The notes below the pieces were generated by a model. It did no database searches and was not told where the DNA came from. It saw nothing but the letters and a program-made list of their open reading frames with translations. Below, in pieces: positions 23,963-33,532 of a stretch of DNA of 64,000 nucleotides. Positions within the stretch are counted from its first letter, which is position 1. Every line of letters begins with the position of its first letter. A program made the position numbers and the translations under genes. Source of the stretch: Haloferax litoreum (GTDB lineage: Archaea > Halobacteriota > Halobacteria > Halobacteriales > Haloferacaceae); the NCBI RefSeq assembly GCF_009674605.1, contig NZ_WKJO01000001.1, forward strand, positions 2,170,001 to 2,234,000, in the 5' to 3' direction.

Positions 23963-25321
23963 TTACCTGCTGTTTTCGGCCGATAAGAGAGGGTCGACAA
24001 CGTCCCCGAGATTTCGCATCATCCCCTCGCCGACGAAATAGTACACCGCAGATTCGACGCGAAGTTGCCACCGCGGAACACCGTCGCCGATTTCGAGGCC
24101 CACGTCACCACCGCGGATTCGACTCGCCGCCTCGCTCGCGACGACGCCAGCGAAGTGCGAGTCGAGCTCGCGGTGCGTCTCTCGAAACTCGTGCATGGCA
24201 CGGCGCTTCGCACGGAACGACCGGCCCGAGTCGTAGTCGGAGTCCTCGGGTTCCACGTCGAGTTCGGAGAGGGCGAACTCGTGGGCCTGCCGGGCGAGCA
24301 GACTCTGGGCGCTGTCGACGAGGTGTTTCATGGTCAGGTCGCGCTCGAAGTCTCCGATGTACCGAAAGTCGTTGTCGAAACACAGCGTGAATAATTCCCA
24401 ACGGGCGGCCCCGTAGGGCGTCGACTGGTCGAGGTCGAGTTCGTCTTCGAGTTTCGTTCGCATCTCGTCGCGCGTTGGGTAGCGGTCGATTTCGGCGAGG
24501 ATGCCGAGCAGCGCGTCGTCCAGTCGCTCTCTATGCGACCGTGGGTCGTCTCCGAGACCCGAACGATACTGCTCGCGGTAGTACCGGGCGGTTCGAATTC
24601 GCTGTTTCGCCTGCAGATGCGACCCCCATTCGGCGGCGAAGTCCCGCGGCGAGTAGTCGTCTACCACGTTAGACTCGTCGTCAGCGGACCGGTCCCATCC
24701 GATGTTGATGCGCGCGAATGAGAGGAGTCGTTCGACCGAATAGAGGTATGCGAGGTCGCGACCCGGATCAGAGACGCGGTATTCGGAGATGGAATCGACG
24801 GTTTCGTCGGTCGTTCGCTCTAGTTCACGGGAGCGCTCGACGAGGAACTCGGGGTCGTCTTCCCCGAGAGCGACCTTCGCGTAGCCGATCGTCTCACCGG
24901 CATACTGGAGGCCGGTGGTCGCATGCTGGAGTCGGTCGCGAGCGTTCAGCTTGTCCCTCGCAGATTCGAGATGGCCGCCTGCTGGCGACCCGCGGAGGTG
25001 AAAACGCATGTCTTCGTCGATTGTATCGAAATCGACCTGTGAGGCCAACACCGTCGCACGCTCGACAGTCTCTTCGAGTCGCTGCACCGCCTCGTCGGCG
25101 TGTTCGTCGCTGACAGGTGGCCGCCAGACGTAGTTACTCGACGGGTCTGGATACATCGTCGTCAGGGTGTCCGTCACGGGGTCGGGAAGCCACTCGGGGG
25201 CGAACCAGCCGATGCCAGCGAGAGCACCGCCGCCGCCGAGCAAACCGAGGAGTTGGCGGCGTGAGAGGGTCGAACGCTGGTCGTCAGAGTGGGTGGAGGG
25301 ACGCTGCTCGTCGGGGGACAT
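23963..25321 (-). CDS. Tat-exported haloarchaeal protein of unknown function
   Basis: A 452-residue protein with a Tat signal (SRRQLLGLLGGGGALAGIGW at about residues 20-39). The exported part is acidic and mostly helical, without cysteines or recognisable catalytic motifs. Several segments show heptad-like helices (SARDKLNARDRLQHATTGL, HRERLDDALLGILAEIDRY). It may be a cell-surface or periplasm-like scaffolding protein. Its 3' end is 15 bp from the convergent aminotransferase stop. I recognise no family. Confidence 0.7.
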   Translation of the reverse strand: MSPDEQRPSTHSDDQRSTLSRRQLLGLLGGGGALAGIGWFAPEWLPDPVTDTLTTMYPDPSSNYVWRPPVSDEHADEAVQRLEETVERATVLASQVDFDTIDEDMRFHLRGSPAGGHLESARDKLNARDRLQHATTGLQYAGETIGYAKVALGEDDPEFLVERSRELERTTDETVDSISEYRVSDPGRDLAYLYSVERLLSFARINIGWDRSADDESNVVDDYSPRDFAAEWGSHLQAKQRIRTARYYREQYRSGLGDDPRSHRERLDDALLGILAEIDRYPTRDEMRTKLEDELDLDQSTPYGAARWELFTLCFDNDFRYIGDFERDLTMKHLVDSAQSLLARQAHEFALSELDVEPEDSDYDSGRSFRAKRRAMHEFRETHRELDSHFAGVVASEAASRIRGGDVGLEIGDGVPRWQLRVESAVYYFVGEGMMRNLGDVVDPLLSAENSR

Positions 25322-25389
25322 ACGCCGGACCTCGAAAGCGACCGACCTAAACGTGTTGGCTTGCCGTTACGTTTGTTGGAGCAGGTCGC

Positions 25390-26370
25390 CTACGTCCAGC
25401 GGTCCAGTCCCGTCTGCGTGACGGACTCCTCGATGCGCTCGAACCCACGGCGGACTTCGTCGGCGTCGACGTCCCACGTCTCGGTGACGTACTCGCGGGC
25501 GGCGGCCACGTCCGGGTCGATGCTCGTGCCGTAGTCGTAGTCGTCGGTGACCGGCGGGTCGAGGAAGAACTCGCGCACGCGGTCCGCGTTGGGAATCGTC
25601 TCTTCGCGCGCTTCGAGGACGGCCCACAGGTCGCCGTGTTTCTTGACTTCCTTCACGGCCGTCTTCGGCCCGACGCCCGTGATTCCCTCGTTGAAGTCGG
25701 TGCCGCAGAGCATGGCGATATCGACCAGTTGCTCGTAAGAGATGTCGTGTTTCTCCAGCGTGCCTTCGAGGTCCATCAGTTCCGGGTCACCCTTGCTCGT
25801 GAGTTGCCGGAGCGTGTACGGCGCGCCGAAGAGGAGTGTGTCGTAGTCCTCGCTACCGACATAGTCGGCGTCGCCCTTGCGGGCCATGTAGGAGGCCTGT
25901 GCCTCGCCCTCTGCGGGTGCTTCGACCACCGGCACGTCGAGGAGACAGAGGAGTTCCCGACTCGTGTCCTGAATCGTCTGCGTGAGTCGTTGCGTGCGCG
26001 CTTCCATCCGTGCGGCCTCGACGGCATCGCCCGCTTCTCGTGCCTCTTCGAGACGTTCTTCGGCCTTTTCGCGCTGTTCGCGTCGCTTGGCCACCTCGTC
26101 GTCTTTCATCTCGGTTACGCCGCCGTCGAAGACGAACACGGGCGTCAGGTCGTGTTCGAAGAACTTGGGGAGACCCTGAACGATGCCGACGAGGTTGGCG
26201 ACTTCCTCACCCTCGCTCGTCGTGTATTTCTCCGAACTCGTCCACTTGACCGTCGTCGTGAGATAGCGATACAGCCAGTTGTGCGCGTCCACAGCGACGA
26301 CGCTCCCGGCCACCTCGTCGAACGAGACGTCGGAGAGTGCCGCGAGGGTCCGCAAGTCTGCGTTTCCCAT
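25390..26370 (-). CDS. fen: Flap endonuclease 1
   Basis: A 326-residue structure-specific 5' nuclease acting in Okazaki-fragment maturation and repair. The N-domain Asp ([11 protein letters not shown]), [33 protein letters not shown] and [19 protein letters not shown] supply the acidic metal-binding residues and the helix-hairpin-helix. The last residues QTGLDRWT form a PCNA-binding motif of Q-x2-L-x2-W type. The length is normal for the archaeal enzyme. It follows the Tat protein gene upstream on the same strand (68 bp between). Confidence 0.95.
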   Translation of the reverse strand: MGNADLRTLAALSDVSFDEVAGSVVAVDAHNWLYRYLTTTVKWTSSEKYTTSEGEEVANLVGIVQGLPKFFEHDLTPVFVFDGGVTEMKDDEVAKRREQREKAEERLEEAREAGDAVEAARMEARTQRLTQTIQDTSRELLCLLDVPVVEAPAEGEAQASYMARKGDADYVGSEDYDTLLFGAPYTLRQLTSKGDPELMDLEGTLEKHDISYEQLVDIAMLCGTDFNEGITGVGPKTAVKEVKKHGDLWAVLEAREETIPNADRVREFFLDPPVTDDYDYGTSIDPDVAAAREYVTETWDVDADEVRRGFERIEESVTQTGLDRWT

Positions 26371-26443
26371 TTGCCGGCAGTTCGGGGGGCGAGGGTTTCA
26401 ATGGTGCGAGTGTGTGCGCGACGTGGACGGGACGGTCCGAGAG

Positions 26444-27049
26444 TCACTGTCCGTCCATCGCAGGCGGGTCTGTCCCCTCACGTGCCGCCAGAAACGACTG
26501 TTCTCGGTCGTCGTTGGCACGGCCACGGTAGCGGTCCAATCCCGCCTGATACGTCTCTCGTGATACTGTAGCGGGTTCTGTGGCCGGGCGCTCCAAGACC
26601 AGTTCGGCCATCCCCGTCTCGCGCCCGGTGAACTCGAACCCAGCCTTGTGGCACGCCTCGTAGGCGAACGAGTTGTTCGTGGCGATACGGACCGTCTCGT
26701 AGCCCCGTGATGCGGCGGCGTCGGCAGTGCGTCGGAGGAGTTCGGGGCCGAGACCCTCGCCACGTCTGTCTCGTCTGACGGTCACGTACCTGAACCACAG
26801 CGTCGTCGGGTCGGTCTGGTCTTCGTTGAAGGCGACTGCTGCGACGACATCCTCGGCGAGTGGCGGAAGCGAGTCCGGCCCACCTGTCGGTGGGGGTCGT
26901 TCGTCGTCGAGCGGTGGCAACGGCGCGTCGTCCCGGAGGACCGCTTTCCCCGTCTTCGCCGTGACGAACTTCCCGGCGTAGGAGAACCGCCGGTAATCGA
27001 GACGGAGTCGTGGGCCGTCCTCCGGCCACCCGAGGAGCGCGAAGTTCAT
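26444..27049 (-). CDS. GNAT-family N-acetyltransferase
   Basis: A 201-residue GNAT protein. The N-terminal half carries an atypical insert (FVTAKTGKAVLRDDAPLPPLDDERP), and the acetyl-CoA site is RRDRRGEGLGPELLRRTAD, followed by NNSFAYEACHKAGFEF. Motif order is standard. The acceptor substrate is unknown. ATG 27049 chosen because the upstream extension is arginine-rich and unlike the family. Divergent from the methyltransferase gene at 27109 (59 bp). Confidence 0.82.
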   Translation of the reverse strand: MNFALLGWPEDGPRLRLDYRRFSYAGKFVTAKTGKAVLRDDAPLPPLDDERPPPTGGPDSLPPLAEDVVAAVAFNEDQTDPTTLWFRYVTVRRDRRGEGLGPELLRRTADAAASRGYETVRIATNNSFAYEACHKAGFEFTGRETGMAELVLERPATEPATVSRETYQAGLDRYRGRANDDREQSFLAAREGTDPPAMDGQ

Positions 27050-27108
27050 ACCTGCACGAGGGTCTCCATCGCGGAAGAACCTTCCCCGGCGGACGCGTCG
27101 AATCGTGC

Positions 27109-27690
27109 ATGCACGGCGTCGGCGACGTACGCTTCTTCGACCGAATCGCACCGCTCTACGACCTCGTAATGCCGTCCGCCGAGGCGGAGACGCTCAACGC
27201 CGCCCTCGCTCGCGCCGACAACCCGGTCGAACGCGTTGTCGACATCGGCGGTGGGTCCGGTCGGGCGACGCTCGCCCTCGACGCACCCGAGCGAATCGTC
27301 CTCGATAGGTCTGCGGGAATGCTCGGCCGAGCACAGAACCGGGGCCTCGACTGCGTGCGCGGTGACGCCCGGTCCCTCCCGTTCGACGACGACTCGGTCG
27401 ATGCGGTGACCGTCGTCGACGCCTTCCACCACATGCCGAACCAGCAGACCGTCGCCGAGGAAGTCTATCGAGTGCTCGCTCCCGGCGGTGTCTTCGCCAT
27501 CAGTGAGTTCGACCCTGAGACACTCCTCGGGAAGGGATTAGTCGTCGCCGAGCGACTCGTGGGGTTCGGGTCGTCGTTCGCGGCACCGCGCGAACTCGCT
27601 CGGTTTCTCGAACGAGTCGGATTCGAGGTGTCACTGCTCGACACGGGGTTCGAGTACACGATGGTCGCGAAAAAACGGGAGAGCCATTAG
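27109..27690 (+). CDS. Class I SAM-dependent methyltransferase
   Basis: A 193-residue methyltransferase of the UbiE/MenG-like type. Motif I is VVDIGGGSGRATLAL near residues 42-56; motif II acidic loop RIVLDRSAGML; motif III FDDDSVDAVTVVDAFHHM; then EVYRVLAPGGVFAISEFDP. The substrate is not readable. ATG 27109 gives the usual short N-terminus. A DUF3054 membrane protein gene follows 21 bp later and may be cotranscribed. Confidence 0.85.
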   Translation: MHGVGDVRFFDRIAPLYDLVMPSAEAETLNAALARADNPVERVVDIGGGSGRATLALDAPERIVLDRSAGMLGRAQNRGLDCVRGDARSLPFDDDSVDAVTVVDAFHHMPNQQTVAEEVYRVLAPGGVFAISEFDPETLLGKGLVVAERLVGFGSSFAAPRELARFLERVGFEVSLLDTGFEYTMVAKKRESH

Positions 27691-27711
27691 GGGGGCCACG
27701 AATTCACGCGT

Positions 27712-28128
27712 ATGGCAACCTCGACGTCCTTCCTTGAGGAGCGACTCGATTCCGGGGCCTTGCCGCTCGCCGTGGGCGACATCCTCGTCATCTTCCTCCT
27801 CGTGACCGTCGGCGTGGTTCAGCACAATGGCGTGTCGTACCTCTCGGCCAACCCGGTCGGATGGGTTCTCACCGCCGTTCCGTTCATCATCGCGTGGGCA
27901 CTCGTCGCGCCACTGTTGGGTGCGTACTCCCCCGGTGCCGCCGAGTCGGCGAAGTCGGCCGTTCCGCTCGCCATCCGGTCGTGGCTCGTCGCCGCGATTC
28001 TCGGGGCCGTGATTCGGTGGACGCCGCTGTTCGAAGGCGGCGCAGAACCCGTGTTCATCGCCGTCATGCTCGTCCTCGGGTCGCTCGCGCTGGGTGTGTG
28101 GCGAACCGTGTACTTCCGTATCGTCTGA
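27712..28128 (+). CDS. DUF3054 family membrane protein
   Basis: A 138-residue protein with four hydrophobic segments, matching DUF3054 (found in actinobacteria and haloarchaea). Typical pieces: GDILVIFLLVTVGVVQHNG, WVLTAVPFIIAWALVAPLLG and RSWLVAAILGAVIRW. No function established. It is 21 bp downstream of the methyltransferase gene and converges with the MFS gene after 32 bp. Confidence 0.82.
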   Translation: MATSTSFLEERLDSGALPLAVGDILVIFLLVTVGVVQHNGVSYLSANPVGWVLTAVPFIIAWALVAPLLGAYSPGAAESAKSAVPLAIRSWLVAAILGAVIRWTPLFEGGAEPVFIAVMLVLGSLALGVWRTVYFRIV

Positions 28129-28160
28129 AAACGAATCTTTTCGATGACCGCCTCGCCGTC

Positions 28161-29477
28161 TCAGGCGGAGGCGGGCCGCTTTCGTAACAACGTCACACCG
28201 AGGAGCGACGCGACTGCTGCGAACCCGGCGAGGACGAAGAAGAGCGTCGTCGGCGTGGCGACGGTGAGGATGAACCCCGCGATTGCACCGCCGAGTGCGC
28301 CCACGCCGAACACGCCGAGGTAGGTGAATCCGTAGGAGAGGCCCCGAAGGCCGGCGGGCGTATACTCGGCGACTGTCGCCTGATAGAACGGTTGGACCAT
28401 GAAGAGGAAGAAACCCAGGAGGGCGCAGATGGCCAGGAGTGGAATGATTCCGAGACTCGCGACGGGGAGGAACGCGAGTGCGACGACGGCCAGTGCGGCG
28501 AACCCGACGACGATACCGCGTTCGGTTCGGATTCTGTCGGTGAGTTTGCCGCCGACATACTGCCCGAGGACGCCGATGGTGAGGAGGCCAGCGTAGACGT
28601 ACAGTTCGACTTCGAGGGTCGGGGCGGCGGCGGCAGACCCCGGGAGCAGGAAGGCAGGGAGCAGCGCAGCGATTGGAATCGGTTCGATGCCGATGACGTT
28701 GCCGATGAGGTCGGGGAGGAACGTCGTGACCCCCCGGTAGTAGAGACCGGAGAACATCACGACGGCGAAGACGAGTGCGAACCCGCCTGCGAAGAGGGCT
28801 TTCGACTCGGTGACGAACTCACCGAACGACGAGACGCCCGTCGAGGACTTGTCGTCGCCGCCGCCTCCACTCCCGTCTGCCGCCGCGACGGCGGCCTGTT
28901 CTTCGAAGTCAGCACGCGTCGCGAACACCGCCGCGGCGAGTGCTGGGATGGCGAGGACGCCGGCGACGACGTGCCAGTCGAAGAAGAGCAACAAGAGTGC
29001 CGTGAGGAACGGCCCGAATCCGATGCCGAGGTTACCCGCGATACCGTGGTACGCGAATCCCGTCCCACGTTCTTCGACACCCGTGCTGATGAGACGGAGT
29101 CCGGCCGGGTGGTAGACGCTCGCTGCCGCACCCCAGAGGACGAGAGCGAGGGCGACGACGACGAGATTCGGCGCTGCTGCGAGGAGGAAGAACGACCCCG
29201 ACATCCCAGCGAGACACCCGACGATGAGGCGTTTCGAACCCACACGGTCGACGAGAATTCCACCGGGAAGGGCACCTAACCCGAACAACGCGAATCCGAG
29301 GCCGGTCATCACGCCCAGTGAGGCCGCCGTCACGGGAATCGCCGAGAGGCCGAGGTCGATGATGGCGTACTCGCGAAGCCAGATGGCAACGAAGATGGGA
29401 ATAGACAGTTCGTAGGTGTGGACCATCCCGTGTGCGAGCATCACCAGAGCGACGATTGCGCGGTCGTTACGGTTCAC
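28161..29477 (-). CDS. MFS transporter
   Basis: A 438-residue major facilitator protein with about 12 segments. The GALPGGILVDRVGSKRLI loop between segments 2 and 3 matches the MFS G-x3-D-x2-G-x-(R/K)-(R/K) motif, and YLGVFGVGALGGAIAG lies near the end of the protein. The central cytoplasmic loop (EEQAAVAAADGSGGGGDDKS) is low-complexity. I place the start at GTG 29477 (VNRNDRAIVALV) because upstream codons read Cys/Leu-rich and lie in a low-GC promoter region. Substrate unknown. Confidence 0.82.
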   Translation of the reverse strand: MNRNDRAIVALVMLAHGMVHTYELSIPIFVAIWLREYAIIDLGLSAIPVTAASLGVMTGLGFALFGLGALPGGILVDRVGSKRLIVGCLAGMSGSFFLLAAAPNLVVVALALVLWGAAASVYHPAGLRLISTGVEERGTGFAYHGIAGNLGIGFGPFLTALLLLFFDWHVVAGVLAIPALAAAVFATRADFEEQAAVAAADGSGGGGDDKSSTGVSSFGEFVTESKALFAGGFALVFAVVMFSGLYYRGVTTFLPDLIGNVIGIEPIPIAALLPAFLLPGSAAAAPTLEVELYVYAGLLTIGVLGQYVGGKLTDRIRTERGIVVGFAALAVVALAFLPVASLGIIPLLAICALLGFFLFMVQPFYQATVAEYTPAGLRGLSYGFTYLGVFGVGALGGAIAGFILTVATPTTLFFVLAGFAAVASLLGVTLLRKRPASA

Positions 29478-29740
29478 GTGCGCTGGCAGGAGTCCAACAC
29501 GGTTAACCGTGTGGAGTCGCGGCAGTTCCCGCGCGCACAGAAAGTTGTGTGCTTTCTGTTCAACACAGCACACGACCGACATTCTCGGGGGTCTGAAATT
29601 CTCACACAGCGTATAGGTCTACGCTGTCCGTCGATTTTTCTTCTATAACTTATGAGAATGTATTCTCGAAGCCACAGCGAGAATATCAATCATCTATGGG
29701 AAAGAACTATACCAGTTACACACGTATAATAATATATATT

Positions 29741-29989
29741 ATGACCGGATATTACGACTACATTCTTGGGCTCATCCCGCTCGCACTCATCGGAATTACT
29801 GGCACCCTCGTCTTCGCAGGGTTGCAGTTAACCACGGCAGTTCCGATGGCTGCAGGTGTGTCCGCGCTCCTCACCGGCCACGCCCTCTTCGTGAACGGCC
29901 CATCGACGTCCGCTCCAGTTCACCGACAGGTTCGCAACTCCGGTCCATCCGACGCAGCACCGGCCCCCTCCGTTCTCGACGCAGACTAA
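29741..29989 (+). CDS. Small membrane protein, haloarchaeal
   Basis: An 82-residue protein. Residues 5-52 form two hydrophobic helices (YILGLIPLALIGITGTLVFAG and VPMAAGVSALLTGHALFVN), followed by a disordered Pro/Ser/Ala tail (GPSTSAPVHRQVRNSG onward). A strong AT-rich promoter (ATAATATATATT) ends just at the ATG, so an upstream start at 29696 is less likely. Function unknown. Confidence 0.6.
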   Translation: MTGYYDYILGLIPLALIGITGTLVFAGLQLTTAVPMAAGVSALLTGHALFVNGPSTSAPVHRQVRNSGPSDAAPAPSVLDAD

Positions 29990-30061
29990 CCACGCTCGCT
30001 GCACCGACCGACCGCCAGTTCGGCCCGCAGGGTTTTGACCGAAGGTCACGTCTCGCTATAC

Positions 30062-31060
30062 ATGACAGAGACATTGTTCCTCACGAGCGACGACGTGAGC
30101 GGGTTAGCGACACCCGCCGAGTACGTCGAAGCGGTTCGAGCAGGCTATCGACAGCGCGGAAACGGGGCTCCTGCGGAACCCCGGACGAAACTTCTCAACC
30201 GTGAGCCACCGGGGATGTTCACCACCTACGCCGCGGTACTCCCCGAGACGGGCGCGATGGGCGGGTACATGTACTCCGCAGGGTTCGGCGCGACGGACGC
30301 GTGGTTCATGACGCCGTTGTTCGACGCCGAGTCAGGCGAACCGCTCGCACTCCTCGACGGCGCGAGTATGAACCCGTTCAAGACAGGCGCAGCAGGGGGC
30401 GTCGCAGTCGACGTCCTCGCCCGCGACGACGCCTCGACGGTGGCAGTCGTCGGAAGCGGTCCGCAAGCGAAGGGCCAACTCCGCGCCATCGACGCCGTTC
30501 GTGACCTCGAAACGGTCTGGGTCTACTCGCCGACGAAATCCAACCGTGAGGAGTTCGCTGGGGAGATGGACCGCCTACTTGACGCGAGCGTCGCCGCCGT
30601 CGCCTCCAGCGCCGCGGCAGTCGAAGGGGCAGATATCGTGGTGACGGCGACCACCGCCGCAGAACCCGTCTTCGACGGCGACCTGCTCGAACCCGGTACC
30701 CACGTCACGGCGATGGGGCAGTACCACCCGGACAAGCGCGAACTCGACACGACGACCATCGCCCGGGCGAAGTACGTCCCCGACCTGCGGGAACGCGCCA
30801 CTATGGACGCTGGGTCGTTCCTCGCCGCCGTCGAGGAGGGCGTCGTCGACGAGGACCACATCTACGCCGAACTCGGCGAGGTGGTCGCTGGGGCTGTCCC
30901 CGGCCGCGAAGACGACGACGAGATTACCGTCTTCGACAGCGGTGGAACGGGTATCGAGACGGTCGCAGCGGCGCACATGCTCTCCGAGAAAGCCCGCGAC
31001 GAGGGCCTCGGGACGACGATATACTTCTCACCCGCGAGCGAGTCACTGACGGGCGAATAA
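30062..31060 (+). CDS. Ornithine cyclodeaminase / archaeal alanine dehydrogenase-family enzyme
   Basis: A 332-residue member of the ornithine cyclodeaminase/mu-crystallin family. Signatures: an N-terminal substrate loop (EPRTKLLNREPPGMFTTY), LDGASMNPFKTGAAGGVAVD, the Rossmann VAVVGSGPQAKGQL near 128-141, and AMGQYHPDKRELD. In archaea such proteins can be NAD-dependent alanine dehydrogenases (Archaeoglobus) as well as cyclodeaminases; the activity cannot be decided from the sequence. Start ATG 30062 lies close behind the TATA region. Confidence 0.83.
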   Translation: MTETLFLTSDDVSGLATPAEYVEAVRAGYRQRGNGAPAEPRTKLLNREPPGMFTTYAAVLPETGAMGGYMYSAGFGATDAWFMTPLFDAESGEPLALLDGASMNPFKTGAAGGVAVDVLARDDASTVAVVGSGPQAKGQLRAIDAVRDLETVWVYSPTKSNREEFAGEMDRLLDASVAAVASSAAAVEGADIVVTATTAAEPVFDGDLLEPGTHVTAMGQYHPDKRELDTTTIARAKYVPDLRERATMDAGSFLAAVEEGVVDEDHIYAELGEVVAGAVPGREDDDEITVFDSGGTGIETVAAAHMLSEKARDEGLGTTIYFSPASESLTGE

Positions 31061-31123
31061 AGCGGATAAGTGTCGTCCATCGCCACTGCACAAAAATTGG
31101 TCGTCTCTGGTGTCGACTCTGGC

Positions 31124-31675
31124 TCAGAACGTCTCTGGCCACGGACGGGGGAAGTCTTCCGATAGTTCGGTGTTCCCCGGTGCGTCTGCGACACGTTCCG
31201 GAACGATGGGGCACAGGACGACGGCACCGGGCTTCGAAATCGTGACCAGTCCAGCGTCTTCCGCCGCCCGAATGTCTTCGACGTCGTCGAAGAGTGCCTC
31301 CGGATAGTGTTCCGAGACGTACGGTGAGGCGACGATATCCGCTACCGTAACCCCCGTTTCCGTTTTGACGAGGTTGACGTTCCAATGGGGTGAGTATCCG
31401 GACTCTCCGGGAATGAATTCGACGACCTGCGCTTGCCACACCCTGTCTCCACCGATGAGGTAGATGTCGTTTTCTCCGCGTTCCGTCACTCCTTCCTCCA
31501 CCCCGTGAGCGACGTAGTATATCTCTTCACCTTCGTACCACCCGTTTGCGACGGGGACACCCGCCGCGACGGTTCCAGTCGCACCGACGCCGATGGCGAG
31601 TCCGCCTACGAGCAGTCCGGACGTTCGGAGGAACCGACGGCGGGTCGGTCCTCCGGTGTCTTCTGTGTTCGTCAT
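31124..31675 (-). CDS. Tat-exported protein with one DUF7482-like domain
   Basis: A 183-residue protein with a Tat signal (TRRRFLRTSGLLVGGLAI). The domain shows NGWYEGEEIYYV, then VVEFIPGESGYSPHWNVNLVK, a short helical stretch, and a VLCPIVPE end. The same pattern occurs in the lipoprotein encoded at 52068-53078, where it appears twice. I know of it as a haloarchaeal surface-protein domain of unknown function (DUF7482, recalled). ATG 31675 chosen over one 15 bp upstream. Confidence 0.7.
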   Translation of the reverse strand: MTNTEDTGGPTRRRFLRTSGLLVGGLAIGVGATGTVAAGVPVANGWYEGEEIYYVAHGVEEGVTERGENDIYLIGGDRVWQAQVVEFIPGESGYSPHWNVNLVKTETGVTVADIVASPYVSEHYPEALFDDVEDIRAAEDAGLVTISKPGAVVLCPIVPERVADAPGNTELSEDFPRPWPETF

Positions 31676-31923
31676 AATCGTTCTCCTCACGAACCGACGA
31701 GAGATGGGTAATCGCGCCCGACTCGCCGGTTCGACCGAACGATGACCGAGAGGATTGATAGTGATTTTTCGAAATCTCGCACCACTCTGTGTTGATTCTC
31801 TTCCAAATCAGGAGTGAATGTGTTCCCGACGCACGCACCGAGTCGAGTACTGGTGATGTCTCTCGGAACTCGGCTTTCACAAACGGCCCGAGATTGCGGA
31901 CAGACCGACTGAACCGCGGCCAG

Positions 31924-32361
31924 TCACAGCGTCAATCGTGCGGTCTGTTCGACGCGCTCGACAACCGCCGGCAACAGCGCCAACGCGCCGGTGACGACGA
32001 TTGCAGGGACGACGATGCCGGCCCAGAACCACCCAGAGTGGACCTGTACTGCGGCTCCGAGCAGCGACGTGCCACCGACCACGAGACTGTAGTACGCAGA
32101 CCGCAGGGGAAGCGTCGGGAGATGACCGGGACGCGGCCACGACCCCGTCGAGACGTACTGGCCACGAAAGGTCCCGACGGCCGCAGCACTCACGACGAGT
32201 GCCGTGATGCCGGACAGCGACACCGCTTCCGGTGGTGTCGCGGCCAAGAGCATCCAGAGTATCGGAATCACGAGGACCGACACCTCCCACCCGGCGAAGA
32301 ACACCTGGTCGAGCCATCGGTCGACCCGTTTGATGGTCTTCGTGAACACGCCCGATTCCAC
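31924..32361 (-). CDS. Small four-segment membrane protein
   Basis: A 145-residue membrane protein with four hydrophobic helices and a short basic N-terminus (TKTIKRVDRWLDQ). Helix pieces: WEVSVLVIPILWMLLA, ITALVVSAAAVGTFRG, SLVVGGTSLLGAAVQV and GIVVPAIVVTGALALL. Family unknown to me. It lies 55 bp downstream of pelA on the same strand and may be its operon partner by position only. Confidence 0.6.
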   Translation of the reverse strand: MESGVFTKTIKRVDRWLDQVFFAGWEVSVLVIPILWMLLAATPPEAVSLSGITALVVSAAAVGTFRGQYVSTGSWPRPGHLPTLPLRSAYYSLVVGGTSLLGAAVQVHSGWFWAGIVVPAIVVTGALALLPAVVERVEQTARLTL

Positions 32362-32416
32362 ACTAGACCCTCGGTCGCAGGCGTCTAAACGATTGCTCCG
32401 CGTGTGCAGAACGACG

Positions 32417-33487
32417 TTACTGGAGTCGGTACCGAAGGATAGCCGCGATGCCGCCGAGGTTTTTCAACTGCTCACCGGGTTGGAACTCGGCCGAGAAGAC
32501 GGTCACCTCGCCGCCTTTCTGTTCGACCGAGTCGATGATGTCGTTCACGTCCACGTCCCAGTCTCCCTCGCCCTGTCGCTCCGCGCGGAGTCGAGAGTCG
32601 AGGAGGAGAAGGTTCTCGACGGCCCCGAACTCGGCCGCTTCGGCGACCTGTTCGACGCCGTAGGCGGCCTTCGCGCCGGTCGAGATGTTCTCCATCAACT
32701 CGTCGATGAGGTTGGCTTCCTCGGCGATACGCGTCTGTTTCTGCACGTCGTCGACGGCACCGCGTTTGAGGACTTCGTGGACGCCGCGGTCACCGACACC
32801 GGCGGTGTCGACGGTGGTGACGATGTTCTCGGCCACGTCGGCGTAGTTCTCTTGGAGGTAGTCCATCGCGTCGTTCTTCGTGAAGCCCGGACCGGCGAGG
32901 ATGATGGCGTCCACGTCGAGGTGCGAGAGGGCCGACCCGAGTTCGTCGAACAGTTCGGAACGAGGACGAGCGTATTCGCCTTTGCCGGTCGGTTTCGTGA
33001 GCGACGCGTACTCTTCGGTTCCGTACTGGGCGACAGTGTGGATGTACGCGGCCCCTTCTTCGACCGTCGCGATAGCCACGTCGGGGTTCTCTGCGGCCTG
33101 TTCTGCCGTCTCGATACGGTCTATCTGGTCGGCTTTGAAGTGCTTCTCGATGGTTATCTCGGCCCGCTCTTCGACGTTGATTGTGTGGTGGTGGCCGAGT
33201 TGGTCTTCGCGGGAACACGAGGTGATGACGCCGCCGACGCGGAGGCGATTGGCGAAGCGGGCGAACTCGATATCGTCGACTTCGATGGTCACGTGGAGGT
33301 GTTCACGCTCGCCACCAGTGTCTCGCATCTGTTCGTCGTCGCGCTGGATGCGGCGGGTGGTGTCACCGGAGACGAGGTCACCCGGTTCGAGGACGTACGA
33401 GAGATGCCAGAGGTCGTCGACGTTCTCGGGGACGAGCGTGATTCGCTCGCGCCCCTCTTCGCCCCGACCGCGACTCGAGATGCGCAT
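32417..33487 (-). CDS. pelA: Pelota (Dom34), ribosome rescue factor
   Basis: A 356-residue archaeal pelota. The N-terminal Sm-fold domain runs from residue 1 to about 130 ([36 protein letters not shown] region). The central domain contains [19 protein letters not shown], and the C-terminal domain [24 protein letters not shown]. With aEF1A or ABCE1 it dissociates stalled ribosomes. The length is normal. It lies about 3.9 kb from rqcH, the other ribosome-quality-control gene in the window. Confidence 0.94.
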   Translation of the reverse strand: MRISSRGRGEEGRERITLVPENVDDLWHLSYVLEPGDLVSGDTTRRIQRDDEQMRDTGGEREHLHVTIEVDDIEFARFANRLRVGGVITSCSREDQLGHHHTINVEERAEITIEKHFKADQIDRIETAEQAAENPDVAIATVEEGAAYIHTVAQYGTEEYASLTKPTGKGEYARPRSELFDELGSALSHLDVDAIILAGPGFTKNDAMDYLQENYADVAENIVTTVDTAGVGDRGVHEVLKRGAVDDVQKQTRIAEEANLIDELMENISTGAKAAYGVEQVAEAAEFGAVENLLLLDSRLRAERQGEGDWDVDVNDIIDSVEQKGGEVTVFSAEFQPGEQLKNLGGIAAILRYRLQ

Positions 33488-33532
33488 ATACGTCCGGTCG
33501 TCGCGGAACGGAAAAGAGTCCTGCTATCGCGG

